This document shows, in pieces, positions 45,406-56,399 of a DNA stretch of 64,000 nucleotides. Source of the stretch: Ophioderma brevispina (lineage: Eukaryota; Echinodermata; Ophiuroidea; Amphilepidida; Ophiodermatidae); contig JAMKCH010001714.1 of the NCBI GenBank assembly GCA_023653785.1, positions 1 through 64,000 of the forward strand, written 5' to 3'. The notes beneath the pieces were generated by a model, which had not been told where the DNA came from, ran no database searches, and saw only the letters and a list, made by a program, of their open reading frames with translations. Within the stretch, counting starts at the first letter, position 1. Every line of letters begins with the position of its first letter. The translations under genes and the position numbers were made by a program.

Positions 45406-45679
45406 AATCATACACTGAGATTGGTTCTTTACACCATGTTGCATGAAAAATAGCATTACCTACGTTGAATGAATATTTTCAGTCAAACACCAGAATAGCT
45501 CCTACATGTACTAGTCGGAGGTGGAATGCGAACATAATCGTTTCCGAGCGCGCCTCGATGGCAGCCAAGGATGGGACGGAGACACCAAAACATAAACACC
45601 CATATATAAGGACATCAAAGAGGCACATCATAAAGTGAAACACTGGGCGGAATACTCCGGAGCGAGTGTCATGGTCGGT

Positions 45680-46560
45680 AACTTAGGTATGTGGAATGTT
45701 TTGTAGATTTAGTGCTGTTTCTGCAGAAGAGCTCTCGCAACGCTTTCTTGTGGAGTTTCTACATTTCTGTAGTACACCGTCGAAAACGTTGCGGGAGCCT
45801 TCCACGACACTGCCTGGCAAATTCTGCCAATGAGATGCCACGAGGATAGTGATATTACAAACAGAATGAGCCCGGGCCCGTGAGGGCACCCGCCACCGCA
45901 AACGGAATCAGTAATGACCGCGGAAATCCATCTGGTAGTATTCTTTGAGCGGGACCATGGGGGGCAGCGTGTGTGAGAAACAAACTGTCGTTCGCAGCCC
46001 GGAGAGGAAGCGGTTTGGCGTCTTATATTACTCCAGGGCCCGCACAGGACCCCCAGGCGATATCCCGCACCGACGGAACTGTTGGCTATCCGGGGTAGGA
46101 TGATGGAGAGGCCTAAAGGTGAAGATGTCTCATCTTGGCCAGAAAGTATGCCTAAGAAACAACTTAAGCCCGTCCCGGAGAAACTCTGATGCCGAGATAG
46201 AGTGTTTTTGAGTCCGAGCCTCGTCTCCCGGAGTGCAAAGTGCGCCCAGGAGTCCCGTCTTTAGAGTACATGTTAGCGAAGCTCAGTCAATGGTTCAAAC
46301 GGAGGCTTAGTTAATTAGTATAAGACGGTATTTAGGTCAAGGAGGGACCACCTTCATGGTCGGAGGTCGAGTATTGTTAAATCCCCTCCAGAAGGAGACG
46401 GATTGTCCCATCATCGTGGATGTTAGATAGACACGTCCTCAAACCCTCTGTGGATAGCGGCCTGTGTAGTTTATAACGGTACTGGTCTCAGGACCGCTAG
46501 CACGAAGCGTTCGGTGGAGAAAGTCGGCGATCTCGGCTACAGAGTAGCTCGAGTAGGAGA
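45680..46560 (-). pseudogene. DIRS tyrosine recombinase, broken
   Basis: Minus-strand pieces in several frames: SVAEIADFL (about 46541-46515), typical of the N-terminal SAM-like region; a middle region with multiple stops; and RARAHSVCNITILVASHWQN near 45890-45830, resembling the catalytic RAH-containing block of DIRS recombinases. The enzyme would insert circular DNA without target duplication. Too damaged to be active. Confidence 0.6.
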
Positions 46561-46829
46561 GAGACTGCTCGCCGCTCACACCACCGGAAGTATCGGGTCC
46601 AAGACGCGTACTGTAAGCGTCCTCGTGGAATTCTCCTTATTCCGGCGGTCTGAGCGAGTGGCAGCCCTCATGCGAAAGCCGTACCTCGGCATCCGTTGCC
46701 GGATAATGGCATGCAGTCACGTTAGATGTTCATCGATAGATTGGCGTTCCCTCCGTCCGGAAGTGATAGTAGATCCGGACGGATGGTAGTCGTCGGCGGC
46801 GGAAAGCACTAGACGATCTACCATTGGCC

Positions 46830-47560
46830 GGAACAAAGGTGTTCGGCCAGGAGGGAGCAATGAGGATGACCCGACACGCCTCCCGCCCGATTTTCGACAC
46901 CACTCGGTGGAGGATCGGGATCGGAGGGAATGCGTAGGCCGTGTACCCCGACCAGACTATCGACAGAGCGTCGACTGCGACCGCATCCCGGGGGTCGTTG
47001 AGTCGGGAGAGTACAGACGGGAAGCTGGTGACTCAGCTGAGAAGCAAACGGTCGATCGGCGGAGTTTCGAATCTCTTGAAGATCGCCCGAGCTACTTGCC
47101 GGTTCAGATCCATTTCCGAGGCAGTCGTCCTGCCGCTCGACGAGACAAATCGTCGGCAAGGAAGTTGACGGCGCCCGGATTGTGGACCGCGGACATCGTG
47201 ATGGCCCTGTCCCGAAACCACGATGATCACAACGCATGGCCATCGAGACACAGGGTACGGGGTCGAGTCACGCACTGCTTGTTGATATAGGCACCACTGT
47301 GGAATTGTCTATCTGGACCAGGACACTGGTGTTGGTCACCATCATCTCGAATTGGGCGAGCGTCTTCTCGACTGCGACAATCGAGCCGATTGACAGGGAA
47401 CGTGCTCGGTCTTTCACCAATGTCCCTGAGACACTTCAGTCTAGGGTTAAAACCCCCAAACCCGACTTCGACGCGTCCGTCGTGTTAACTGTTTCGACTG
47501 ACGCGCGGGGAAAGAAATCCCCTGAGTAAGGTTGGGGTGGAAGAGCAAGACCACAACTGA
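46830..47560 (-). pseudogene. DIRS RNase H domain, frameshifted
   Basis: Minus strand: DNSTVVPI near 47300, then HNPGAVNFLADDLSRR near 47190-47140. One frame then reads DALSIVWSGYTAYAFPPIPI followed by LHRVVSKIGR and a VILIAPSWP block (about 46960-46830). These blocks in this order are characteristic of the RNase H and connection region of DIRS polyproteins. At least one frameshift lies between the first and second blocks. Confidence 0.75.
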
Positions 47561-47849
47561 TCAGGTGTTCCCGGATCCGGCGTTGATGGGGGATCAGAGG
47601 GAGTCTGGGTGCAGGAGCGGACCTGTAATGCCGCCGAGGTGAAGTGAAGCAACAGCATTGAAGGCGACAGTAAGGACAAGAGACGAGATGGCCCGCAGGC
47701 CGAGAGGCGCAGCCAGTCTCGGAGGGGGGCCTGATTGAGTTTGGCCATGGAGATTGCGGTTCGAAGACAACTCCTCCACCCGCTCTGAGTGTGCAGCCGT
47801 TGCACCCAGTAGGTTTTTGTTTTTAAAAACCCTCGGTCCTGGGAGGGGG

Positions 47850-48375
47850 TCAAGCTGGACTTCTCGAAATGACGATTAAAATGCCAGCTCTGCACGACCT
47901 GGATTGTTCAACGATTAGCCAGTCGTCCAGGCACAGGCAGCGGTTGACCACTGCCGAGAGGAAGGCGCCCAATTCCAGGGTCACAAACGTAAAGACCCTG
48001 GGAGAGGTGGAAAGCCCGAAGGGGAGACACGTCCACACGTACGACTGGCCCTCGACTTGGAACCGGAGCCAGCGACGGTCGGATTTGTGAACTGGAACGT
48101 GCAGGGGTAGGCGTCTTTCATGTCCAGAGAAGACGCCCAGCTCCCCTTAAACGGACAGTGACAGACTGACGCGAGGGTTCCATCCTGAACCTTTTGGGCC
48201 TTGTCGACTTGGAGTGCAGGTAGGCGTTTTTCAGGTCCAGAGAAGACGCCCCGCTCCCCTTCAAGGGACCGGCAGGACTGACCGAGGGTTTCATTCCTGA
48301 ACCCTTTTGGGCTTGATGAACTTGTTCAGCGGCTTCAGGTTCAGGTGGGACGCCAGTCTTCTGTCTTCTTGGGAG
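47850..48375 (-). pseudogene. DIRS reverse transcriptase domain, frameshifted
   Basis: Minus strand reads HLNLKPLNKFIKPK (about 48345-48295), METL-type sequence, LDMKDAY (about 48120), VHKSDRRWLRFQVEGQSYVW, then CLPFGLSTSPRVFT (about 48030-47990) and CLDDWLI (about 47940-47920). PFGLSTSPRVFT and LDDWL are diagnostic of DIRS-type RT. A segment of about 115 bp is duplicated in tandem (48095-48200 and 48210-48315), splitting the domain. Confidence 0.85.
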
Positions 48376-48699
48376 TCAAGAAGAGGTCGACTAGAATCCC
48401 CCGGTTGTGAAGGGGGGGGGGGTTGACCAGGAGACGCAGCCCATAGCCAAAGAGCGCCGAGACCTCCGCAAGAAGACCTGGGTTCCTTCGGCGGCCCCGG
48501 AAGAGGTGGTAGGTCTCGGCCGGGAAGTCGGAGGGGGTACCGCTGTAAACTCGATTTGGTACCCCCGCTCCACCACGTCACACCCAAGGTGCGGAGAGGA
48601 GAGATGGCCGGGCCATCCCGAAACGTAAAGAGATAAGCGACCCCCAGACCCACCAGAGGTGGAGGGACTCCCCTCCCGAAGGAGAGACGCCGCGGCCGC

Positions 48700-49900
48700 C
48701 GTGCCCTTAGGACTTAGACCCTTTCCTCTTCCCAGGCGCCTTGCTTTGGGGAGGGGGTCGAGTCCTAGGCATGTCCCAGGGTTCTGAGAAGAAAGAGGCG
48801 GGTTGCAGCTGCGGACTTCTTGGGTGGCTGAGGTGGCTCCGGCTTCGCCTGTTTGGCGGCACGGCTAGAAGAAGAAGAGCAGAACGCTTCGACTCTTCGA
48901 GCCGAAGATCTCGCGGAGGAGAGATCTTAGCCGGGCCTCCTGAGCGCCTGCTCAGACTCAACCGTCCGCTGAGGCAAGCAAGGAGTCCCCGAACCGAAAT
49001 GTCCTCCGAAGAGAACTTCCCGGGGCTCCGGCTTGGTCTTAGAGACCTTCGAAGCGAGTTCGGAGCTCAGGGAACAAAGCGAGTAGCGGCGTTCTCGCGC
49101 CGGAGGAAGCTCAGGTGTCGTGCCAAAGCCATGAGACCTTGTATCCTAGTCACCAGCGAAGCCAAGACCATACAGGCATCAGAGGTCTCCCGAGAAGCAG
49201 CTCCATCCTCGCTCAACGAAGACCTGAGGTCGTGGGCGAGTTACCATGGCGAACCGCGAAAGACACGAGTCGCGTACTGGTAGACACTGCCAGGTCCAGC
49301 TGCTGCAACTGATCCTCCCAGTACGGGGAGTACCAGCTTGGGCCGCTTTTCCCGACGGTATCTGGCCGCCAATGTCGGGTGTCCATGGCTTTTTGAGTCC
49401 GCAGAGGAGTTAAAATCCTTCTCTGAAGTCCGCAGGGACTTGTGAACGACTTCACTGAACATCCCGCGGCTTCTGCGGGCACTCCCGGACCGCTTCCATA
49501 GCTAGGGCCCGGCGCGCGCGGTATACGGTACGGCTGGGGGGCATCGCAGGACGAGCTAGGCTAGTCGCGGTCGGGGCCCCGAGACGCCTGGGACTACAAC
49601 CACGCTAGACATCGGCACTAGCGGCGATGGATCGACCCGGTCACCGGGGAATCACCATCACCACCACCGGAGTGTCACCACCACCGCACCCCTTGGGTAT
49701 TGGCAGGGTGAACCGCGTAGCATGCACCGGTAAGACCCAGGAGCTAAACCAGGCGAGCTAGGCGGCCGGTATCTGCGTGTTTGACGGGCGAACTCCCGTG
49801 GGCGGCGGCCCGAGAAACAGGCTGCGAAGAGCCGAAGCTGCCCCACCTTCGGGAAGCTCCTAGAGCACCCGGAGCTGCCCGAGAAGAGCCCGGAACGGAG
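48700..49900 (-). pseudogene. DIRS gag-like region
   Basis: Upstream of RT on the minus strand, GC-rich with several overlapping open frames (48707-48961, 49213-49482, 49658-49846) rich in Arg/Ser/Pro/Leu. Position and composition suit a DIRS gag; no diagnostic motif, so the call rests on context. Confidence 0.45.
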
Positions 49901-50689
49901 CCCGAGAAACCAACCCCCCCCTTTTCCCTAAGGAAACGGAAGAGAATCCGCGCTCAATGGTTGCCCAGTGAGCGTCGGCTAATCCAATGCAGAAAGACAT
50001 GCACAGGGGCGGTGCAGGGAGCCTTGCGAGGATCACGCAAGAGGATGCGGATCAAAAGAAATTGAATGAAGGTGGGCACCGTTTAGCATTTACGCACGAC
50101 ATAATGGGTGACGCGAGCAGATGGATAACCGCGTTTCCAGAAACAGATAAGAAAATTAAAGCGTGGGGGGACTCCCGACACGTAAACGAAGTGACTAAGA
50201 ACATGTCTCGGTAATGAGTCACAAACGTGTTTTAAAGAAATTTTTCCAAGTCAGTTCAAAAATATATTACATTACAACAACAAGCATATATAAATAAAAT
50301 GAAAACACTACCCATCTAGAACGGTTATGATAGTAGAAGAAACCACAAAGAAAACGAACAGGCTCACAACAAGCAGGCCTCCAAAGCACGCAAAACAACG
50401 TGCGGCAATGGCGCCTTGGTTTACCTTTTTCCCGCACAAAAATATCACATTGACCGATGGCGGTAAAAAAGGATACAACACAAGAAGCTCTCCGTCGGAG
50501 GTATAAATCCACGTGAATTTGCCATCCAAAGAGTGCTTATTCCTTAGTATAATAATCCTTATATATCCAAGGTGGTGTGTGGTAGTAGTATTAGGAGTAT
50601 TCCGCAAGAGAAGACACAGTCTTATATCAATAAAATCTCAAGTTTGGCAGTAGTAATGGAGCCGCGATCGCGACAGGTCCATATAGCTA
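49901..50689 (-). other. DIRS 5' region between gag and the terminal repeat
   Basis: Composition falls back to AT-rich near 50200. A 99-codon minus ORF (50308-50607) with hydrophobic stretches has no recognised function. Confidence 0.35.
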
Positions 50690-50890
50690 GCTGGCCAAAA
50701 CGGAACTGAGGAGCAATGGCCATAAATTTTATGGCCGACAGGGTGTGACCTGGGGCCTCTGGGAGGGACGATCCATTTCTCTTTTAGGGGTGTTATTTGT
50801 ATTTTGGAGCATTTCTCTTCTCAAGAAGGAAAATGCATATGTTTCAGTCAACATTGGTGTAAAGGAAATCAGCTCAGTGTAATGATTTAT
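50690..50890. repeat. DIRS inverted terminal repeat, 5' end of the element
   Basis: Contains GCCGACAGGGTGTGACCTGG, TCTCTTTTAGGGGTGTTATT and CTTCTCAAGAAGGAAAATGC, the inverse of 45123-45265. Bases 50857-50885 also match 45341-45376 directly (AGTCAACATTGG and AGGAAATCAGC blocks). Confidence 0.8.
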
Positions 50891-51009
50891 CAGGGATCAT
50901 GGCGTTAGTTTAGGTGTTTTATTGAGTGTAATTTAATAAGGCTAACTAAACATATAGATATTGCAAAGTACACTTTCTGGATTGGATTGCTCATGCTCAT
51001 ACCAACAAC

Positions 51010-51364
51010 TTAAAGACACTATCAGTGATTTGCTAAATCAGCACATCGAAAAAATCATCAAAAATCAGATTTTAGCATGTACGTAACAAGTACAGGTATC
51101 CTAACATACCCTGCAAATGATAAGACCAGAAGCAGCCTAATAAGGACAGAATCGGAGATTTTAGTCATTATTGTCCGAACGGACACTTACTACAACACGT
51201 AATTGAATGGATAATCGTATCTTGGAACACTGCCGTTTTCTTCCTTTTCTTTCAATTCTACAGCTGGAAAAGGTAACTTATGAGAATTCTACAGACTTAT
51301 CCTTCACTTTGAAGCTATTCCTGCAAATTTCAAATATTTTTCAAATCACTGATAGTGTCTTTAA
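51010..51364. mobile_element. TTAA-ended MITE, copy 2
   Basis: Begins TTAAAGACACTATCAGTGAT and ends ATCACTGATAGTGTCTTTAA, a perfect terminal inverted repeat of at least 20 bp with TTAA at both edges. Shares GCACATCGAAAAAATCATCA with the element at 58000-58568. Confidence 0.85.
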
Positions 51365-52029
51365 CACCAATTTTGCCAAGATCCATGTATTTTGAAAGCC
51401 CCCCTACAATGGCCAATCAAAAGTTCAATGACCTTTGTCACATTTTCTCGGTAACTAAACAGAAGAAATATGCCAAAGTATATATTTTCTTATTCCTTAT
51501 GATGAGACGAATCATTTGAGACACCTTTCAACTAAATCGAACCACATAGGCCTATGACTGATCTAGATCCACGATGGCCGCCAAACGGACACCTTCGGGA
51601 CAATATTTGATTTTGGTAACAATAAAATTCTTTAAGAAGATGCCATAGAGATACTAAATTCATATTAGAATTTAGTTTTTAAGGGGAGGAGTGTATGGGA
51701 ACCCATGTAACTGCTAGACTACCCAATGCACCAACGGGAGTGCAAACGACCTATACTATACTATACTAGTATATGACGGCAGGGCCCATCAAAATTTAAC
51801 TTAAACGTTAATTCTCAGTGTACCGAATATATACCTTTAAATCAGGACTGCTTTTGAATGAAATATGTACCTCCCACATGCCTTGTGAGATACAAAACCT
51901 TCCATCACCGCTTGGAAATTCTATCTGCATAATGGTGTACATAATTATATCGACTGGGGTGGGAAGTCAGCGATGCACTATAGCAATATACGGTATAGAG
52001 CATACACACTTTCCATGTAAAAAACACTG
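51365..52029. other. No recognised feature
   Basis: AT-rich non-coding DNA. Confidence 0.4.
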
Positions 52030-52445
52030 TAAAAAGTGATTATAAATTACCATCTTTCTAAACTCTTTTTTAGACCACGTTTTAAACATTTCAAAATACC
52101 TGTTTAATATCTAAACACCTTATATCTAAATATATTAAAACGATCTATAAACGTGCATTTTTGGATTTGCCTGTAGGTATATTTATGCATTTAACACCAA
52201 GTTTTTAGAGATTTTGCATGTTTCGAAAGTATTTAGAAGCGTCGCGCAAGTAGTGCAGGTATTAGACATGTCATTATTTTGCCGTCAAATGCCTAAACAC
52301 CTGCCTAAATACGTTTAGATTTTAAACATGTTTAGATAAGGTATTTAGATATTTTAAATGTTTAAACAGTATTTAGATATTTCAAAATATTTACAAAATG
52401 ACGCAATAATATTAAAGAAAGGTTTTAATTTCTAATCACTGTTTT
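52030..52445. mobile_element. Palindromic TTTAGATA-rich MITE
   Basis: Outer ends CACTGTAAAAAGTGATTATA and TTCTAATCACTG-type are inverted. Inside, ATTTCAAAATACCTGTTTAA, ATATCTAAACACCTTATAT returns as TTTAGATAAGGTATTTAGAT, TGTTTAAACAG.ATTTAGATATTTC. The interior repeats TTTAGA and TCTAAA words. Confidence 0.6.
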
Positions 52446-53774
52446 ATAGCGAAGGATAATGTTGTGTGTAAATTATGGGCTACGGGTCCGGAGGAACCCT
52501 ATACATTTGATAATGTCTCCACTCGAGCTACAATCATGGAAAAAATATAGTTGGTACACTCGATGCAATATATTTGAACCATCCCCATGTTCACAACTGA
52601 GATAGGAATTGGGTAAGTCATTGTTCATTAGAAAGCAGATGTCTTCCCCTGTACCATATCCTTCCCCCAGTCAATGTTGGTGGACTTTGCGAGACTGCTG
52701 ACAACATTTTTAAGGGGTCAATTCTTTCCCTAAATCGGACAGTGTTCCAACATGTTTCCATGATTGTAGAGCGAATCACGACATGCACAGTTTGACCTAT
52801 TATACAACATAAAGCACTCACGAAATTTTGCGCGGAGCAAATTGCAGCATAAACATGAAAAGGGGTAAAATGTGATGAAAGGGAAGGGGTATTATTAAAA
52901 TCGTTACAAGCTTCCGGCTTCCCTGATAATCCCACCTGCAATTTGCATTAGTATATCGTTTTAATTACACGTCTAGACTATGACACTGGAAAGATATACG
53001 AATTTAGTTTTGCTATTACCTGAAGACAGATATTTTGCTATTAACTGCTATTATGATGATCTCATTTTCATAATCTGTCAGAACTGGGGGAAATATATAT
53101 ACCCCAGGGAAATACCATTGATACCAGCTGAAAATGTTATTCAATTTGTGGTCTGCTGAAGGAAGGAAACGGGGAATAGTTCCATATAATCAAAACTGAC
53201 GGACCTAATTTTGATATCAACTGTTGTATGTATAACACTCTAAAAATTGTGCTATCTACTGAAGATGAAAAATCTTCATTTTGCTACATAGATCTATCAC
53301 CCATGCCCCTTTCTTTGTCTTTACAATTGAAATCCATACTTAAGTACTGCAAAATGGAGCCTTATGGAGGAAGGGTCTAGACACAGATTACACAGAGGTC
53401 AAATTTTTGCAATCATCTTGAAAAAATATGTGATTTGTCTAACCATAAGGATTCCAAAAAGGTATACTTTTACTATCTAGCCTTAAATCTTTGGAGTACA
53501 CGTTAAAAAATAGCCAAAATCAATAAGGGCCAATTTCAGTTGTACAGGGTCCAATTTTAAAGTTGTTTCGAGGCTTGACCTTTTTGGCCCATATTTTGTT
53601 AACTAAGCGTTTAAGACAAGTCAAAATTATTTCTTATTTTAATCCTATGAACTCCACTAATAATTTGCACCATTTTTTATCCAAATTGGAGCAACTTTAT
53701 AAATTTGAAATGAATGAAACAAACGAAATTGACATTTTTGTTTTTTTGCTGTTTTTAACCTGTAACTCCCAAAC
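52446..53774. other. No recognised gene
   Basis: Non-coding. Minus ORF 52618-52941 (107 codons) has no domain I recognise and no supporting context. Confidence 0.35.
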
Positions 53775-54145
53775 TTAAAGCCATTATCAGCGATTTTTTT
53801 GAAAAAGTAAACAAATCGCGCCCCTTATGTTAAGTCCATTTTTGCACTGTTGTATAGGAAATGGTGGTAGTAGAAACCCCTGCAAGTGGCTAAGCTTAAG
53901 ACGCCGTATCTGTCAAGAAATGACCATTTTTCTGCATTGTTTACTAATAAAAAAGTCGGGATCCGACTTTTATTAGCCAACCAAACAGTCGTGGCATTTT
54001 CAAGACCACTTTAAAATGCTTCATTGTCTGTTTTTCACAAAGAACAGTAATAAAAGATGTTGATATGACCAAGCACTATATAGCAAGTTAGAGGCAAATT
54101 GGGCATTTTTAATTTTGAAAAAAAAATCACTGATTGTGGCTTTAA
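53775..54145 (+). mobile_element. TTAA-ended MITE, copy 3
   Basis: Begins TTAAAGCCATTATCAGCGAT and ends ATCACTGATTGTGGCTTTAA, an inverted pair with TTAA at both edges. Its interior is the inverse of 12977-13463 (CAAATCGCGCCCC, CTAATAAAAAAGTCGGGATC, CATTTTCAAGACC.CTTTAAA and TTTTTCACAAAGAACAGTAA blocks). Confidence 0.85.
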
Positions 54146-54497
54146 GGCTATAGATAGAACCAAATATACTTTTTTTGAATCTATATGGTTCAAATAACGT
54201 GGAATACACTAAGAAATGATCGACAATTAATCTTGAAGGCCCAAATTGTCTCCTTTTTGTTAGTTTTCCTTTCTGATACATTGTAGTGTCATGCATGGTT
54301 CAAGTAATTTTTGTTGTGGCTGTTCCTGTTGATGTTGTCGTCTTGTCTGTTTTGTGGGATGTGTTTTGTATTTGTGTGTTGTTGGTTTTTCTTCACACCC
54401 TTTGCTGTATTTGCATCTTAGACTGTTGTGGGGGTCTGATGGTGCATTTTGTATGTTTTCTCTTTACCACCAGACCCCAAATACAGGGAATAAACGA
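54146..54497. other. No recognised feature
   Basis: Includes a T/G-rich stretch at 54300-54450 that gives a 110-codon hydrophobic ORF of simple composition; not supported as a gene. Confidence 0.4.
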
Positions 54498-54691
54498 CAG
54501 TGGCGGAACAGGCCTGCCCGCTCGGAGGGGGCAAATTTCCCAGTTTTGGGAAATTTTCCCTCTTAGGGGGGGTCAAAGGGCCAATTTTTCCCAGAGGGCT
54601 AAAAAACGGCTGATTTAGCATGATTTTTGCAAATTTTTTCCCGGCCAAAGTCTTCAGGGGGCAACCTGCCCCCCTGCCTGTTACGCCACTG
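54498..54691 (+). mobile_element. hAT-type MITE, copy 2, with 8-bp target duplication
   Basis: Termini CAGTGGCGGAACAGGC and (complement) CAGTGGCGTAACAGGC are inverted repeats. The element is flanked on both sides by the exact octamer ATAAACGA (54490-54497 and 54692-54699). An 8-bp duplication with CAG-starting termini is the hAT pattern. It is 194 bp and has no coding capacity. Confidence 0.9.
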
Positions 54692-54849
54692 ATAAACGAG
54701 AGCATCAAGTGGCTTACTCCAGAGGTGTGGTGTTGAGTTGTGCAATGAAGTGAAACCACTTATAGGTACAAGCAACAACCACTTATAGGTACAATCAACA
54801 AATGGCATGCTAAGTGATAATTCCCATATCCTAACGTCCCTTAACTGGG

Positions 54850-56265
54850 CTATTCCATGTCAACACTCGAGATGTGGGTCCACTCGCAGCATGTCCATGG
54901 ATTTTTTTTTTTTTTGTGTGATGATAGATATCGATGAGAAATGAAAATCCCTGAAAATTTTTGAGCTCCACCGCCTTTCGTTTTCCCGCCAGGAAGCATT
55001 CAGAAATTTAGGGGGTGACCATCAAACATGCTGTGGGATGCAAAAGACAATTTTAGAGGGCCATAAATTTGTAATGGAACCCTTCCTCACGCTAAAAGAA
55101 AATCACTATTGGGGAATTTTTTTGGTGTAGAATTCAAATCTGCATCAAAATGGTGATAGCTCCTTCACTTTTAAAGTTATTTGGGGTGTAAAATGCCATA
55201 TCTTTCATGTGGATAACAAGTTGTTTTTTTTTTTTTTGGGGGGGTCAGAACATATTTTTAATTCCCGTTTTCTTGCTAACCAGAGTCACACTGCATGACT
55301 TCTCGAGTACATATCAGGTACATATAGTTTAGTAATAAGTGAGTACAGCCTATTGAAAAATCCAAATTTTGCAATTTGATATCTTTGGCCCCTTGAAAAT
55401 AAAGTGACATATGACATCACCCCTCTACTTCAGATATTTTGAAGATCCTCATCAGAACTATTCTTGAAAGAATCAGGTTTGGTGTCTCGATGTCTTCAGT
55501 GTTCTGCACAAGATACTTTTCTGATATCCCCATAGAATATATGGGGATATACGTGTGCATGTACAATGACCTGTGTGTCACGTATACCTTTGTGAGGTAA
55601 TTCGAGTGGTGTCTTTTGTTGTAAAAAAATAAGACAAAGCTAAGTTTCTTTCAGGGAATTGTTTCATGTGATATATCTTCAACATATCTGAAGCAGAGTG
55701 GCGGTGTCCTACTGTCACATTGGTTTTCAGGGGGGTCACACAGTACATTACCATTTTTCCAAGGGGAAATGTACCTCACTTACGACTTTTCTAATGTGTT
55801 CATAATTGTAATTTGGGTAAATTTGGTTTAAAGTTCTACTATGTACCTCTGATTGACCAAAAGATTGAAATACAAATGTGCTTACTTCTGGAGTTATTAC
55901 CCCCCAGACTTGGCCCCAAATGAACAAGGCGCATATTTAGGCCCCATTACCTCTAAGTACACCACGCTATGAACTTCCTGATGCCAGATTTAATTCTACA
56001 ACAAATATTACCCATAGATAGTGATTTTCACAGTTTTGGAGGGCTCCATTACTATCTGTGACCCTCTCAACATATATGTAGTCGTTCACATTTGTGCGGC
56101 ACTGTTTGATGGTGACGCCCCCTAAATTTCCAATTCTCTTCGGGAAAACGAAATGGACTATGAACGCTCCAAATTTTCAGGATTTTCATATCTCATCAGA
56201 TTCTAACCACAACACTTAAAGCGAAAAAAAATCCACGATCGGCTGTCGGTGCACATCTCGAACTT
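54850..56265. mobile_element. 1.4-kb full-length hairpin element
   Basis: Outer arm blocks CTCGAGATGTG, ATCGATGAGAAATGAAAATCC, TTTCGTTTTCCCG, AAATTTAGGGGGTGACCATC return inverted at 56260-56090. Inner blocks (CCTCTACTTCAGATAT at 55425 against ATATCTGAAGCAGAG at 55685) continue the pairing toward a centre near 55560. So the whole element, not only its ends, can fold back. No transposase ORF. Confidence 0.8.
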
Positions 56266-56399
56266 ATAATCAATTTTGTCTGGTACGGATCTCGCTGCAA
56301 CTTTGGTCTTGGTTTTTGAAATCTGTCAGTTGCAGTACAGTCAAAATCAATAATTGTGTTCTCATAGAATAATATCGCGAAATGTAGCAAATTCTGAAA

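Larger units (their letters stand above)
45101..50890 (-). mobile_element. DIRS-like tyrosine-recombinase retrotransposon, degenerate
   Basis: A 5.8-kb block, GC-rich in its coding part, between inverted ends. The left end (45123-45295) and right end (50690-50885) match in opposite orientation over AAACATAT-GCATT, CTTCTTGAGAAGAGAAA, AAGAGAAATGGATCGTC-type and GGTCACACCCTGTC blocks. Minus-strand coding order is gag-like, RT, RNase H, then tyrosine recombinase, the order of DIRS1-type elements. Next to the left end, 45341-45405 is complementary to 45101-45155. An internal complementary region in that place is the DIRS hallmark. Frameshifts and an internal duplication show it is inactive. Confidence 0.85.

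Noticed and set aside
46514..47290. Plus-strand ORFs of 91, 127 and 97 codons
   Set aside because: Shadows on the opposite strand of the GC-rich DIRS polyprotein, whose minus-strand reading has RNase H and recombinase blocks.
48741..49283. 180-codon plus-strand ORF
   Set aside because: GC-rich antisense of the DIRS gag-like region; Arg/Ser-rich with no domain.
52618..52941. 107-codon minus-strand ORF
   Set aside because: No recognisable motif, no splice or promoter context, and AT-rich non-coding surroundings.
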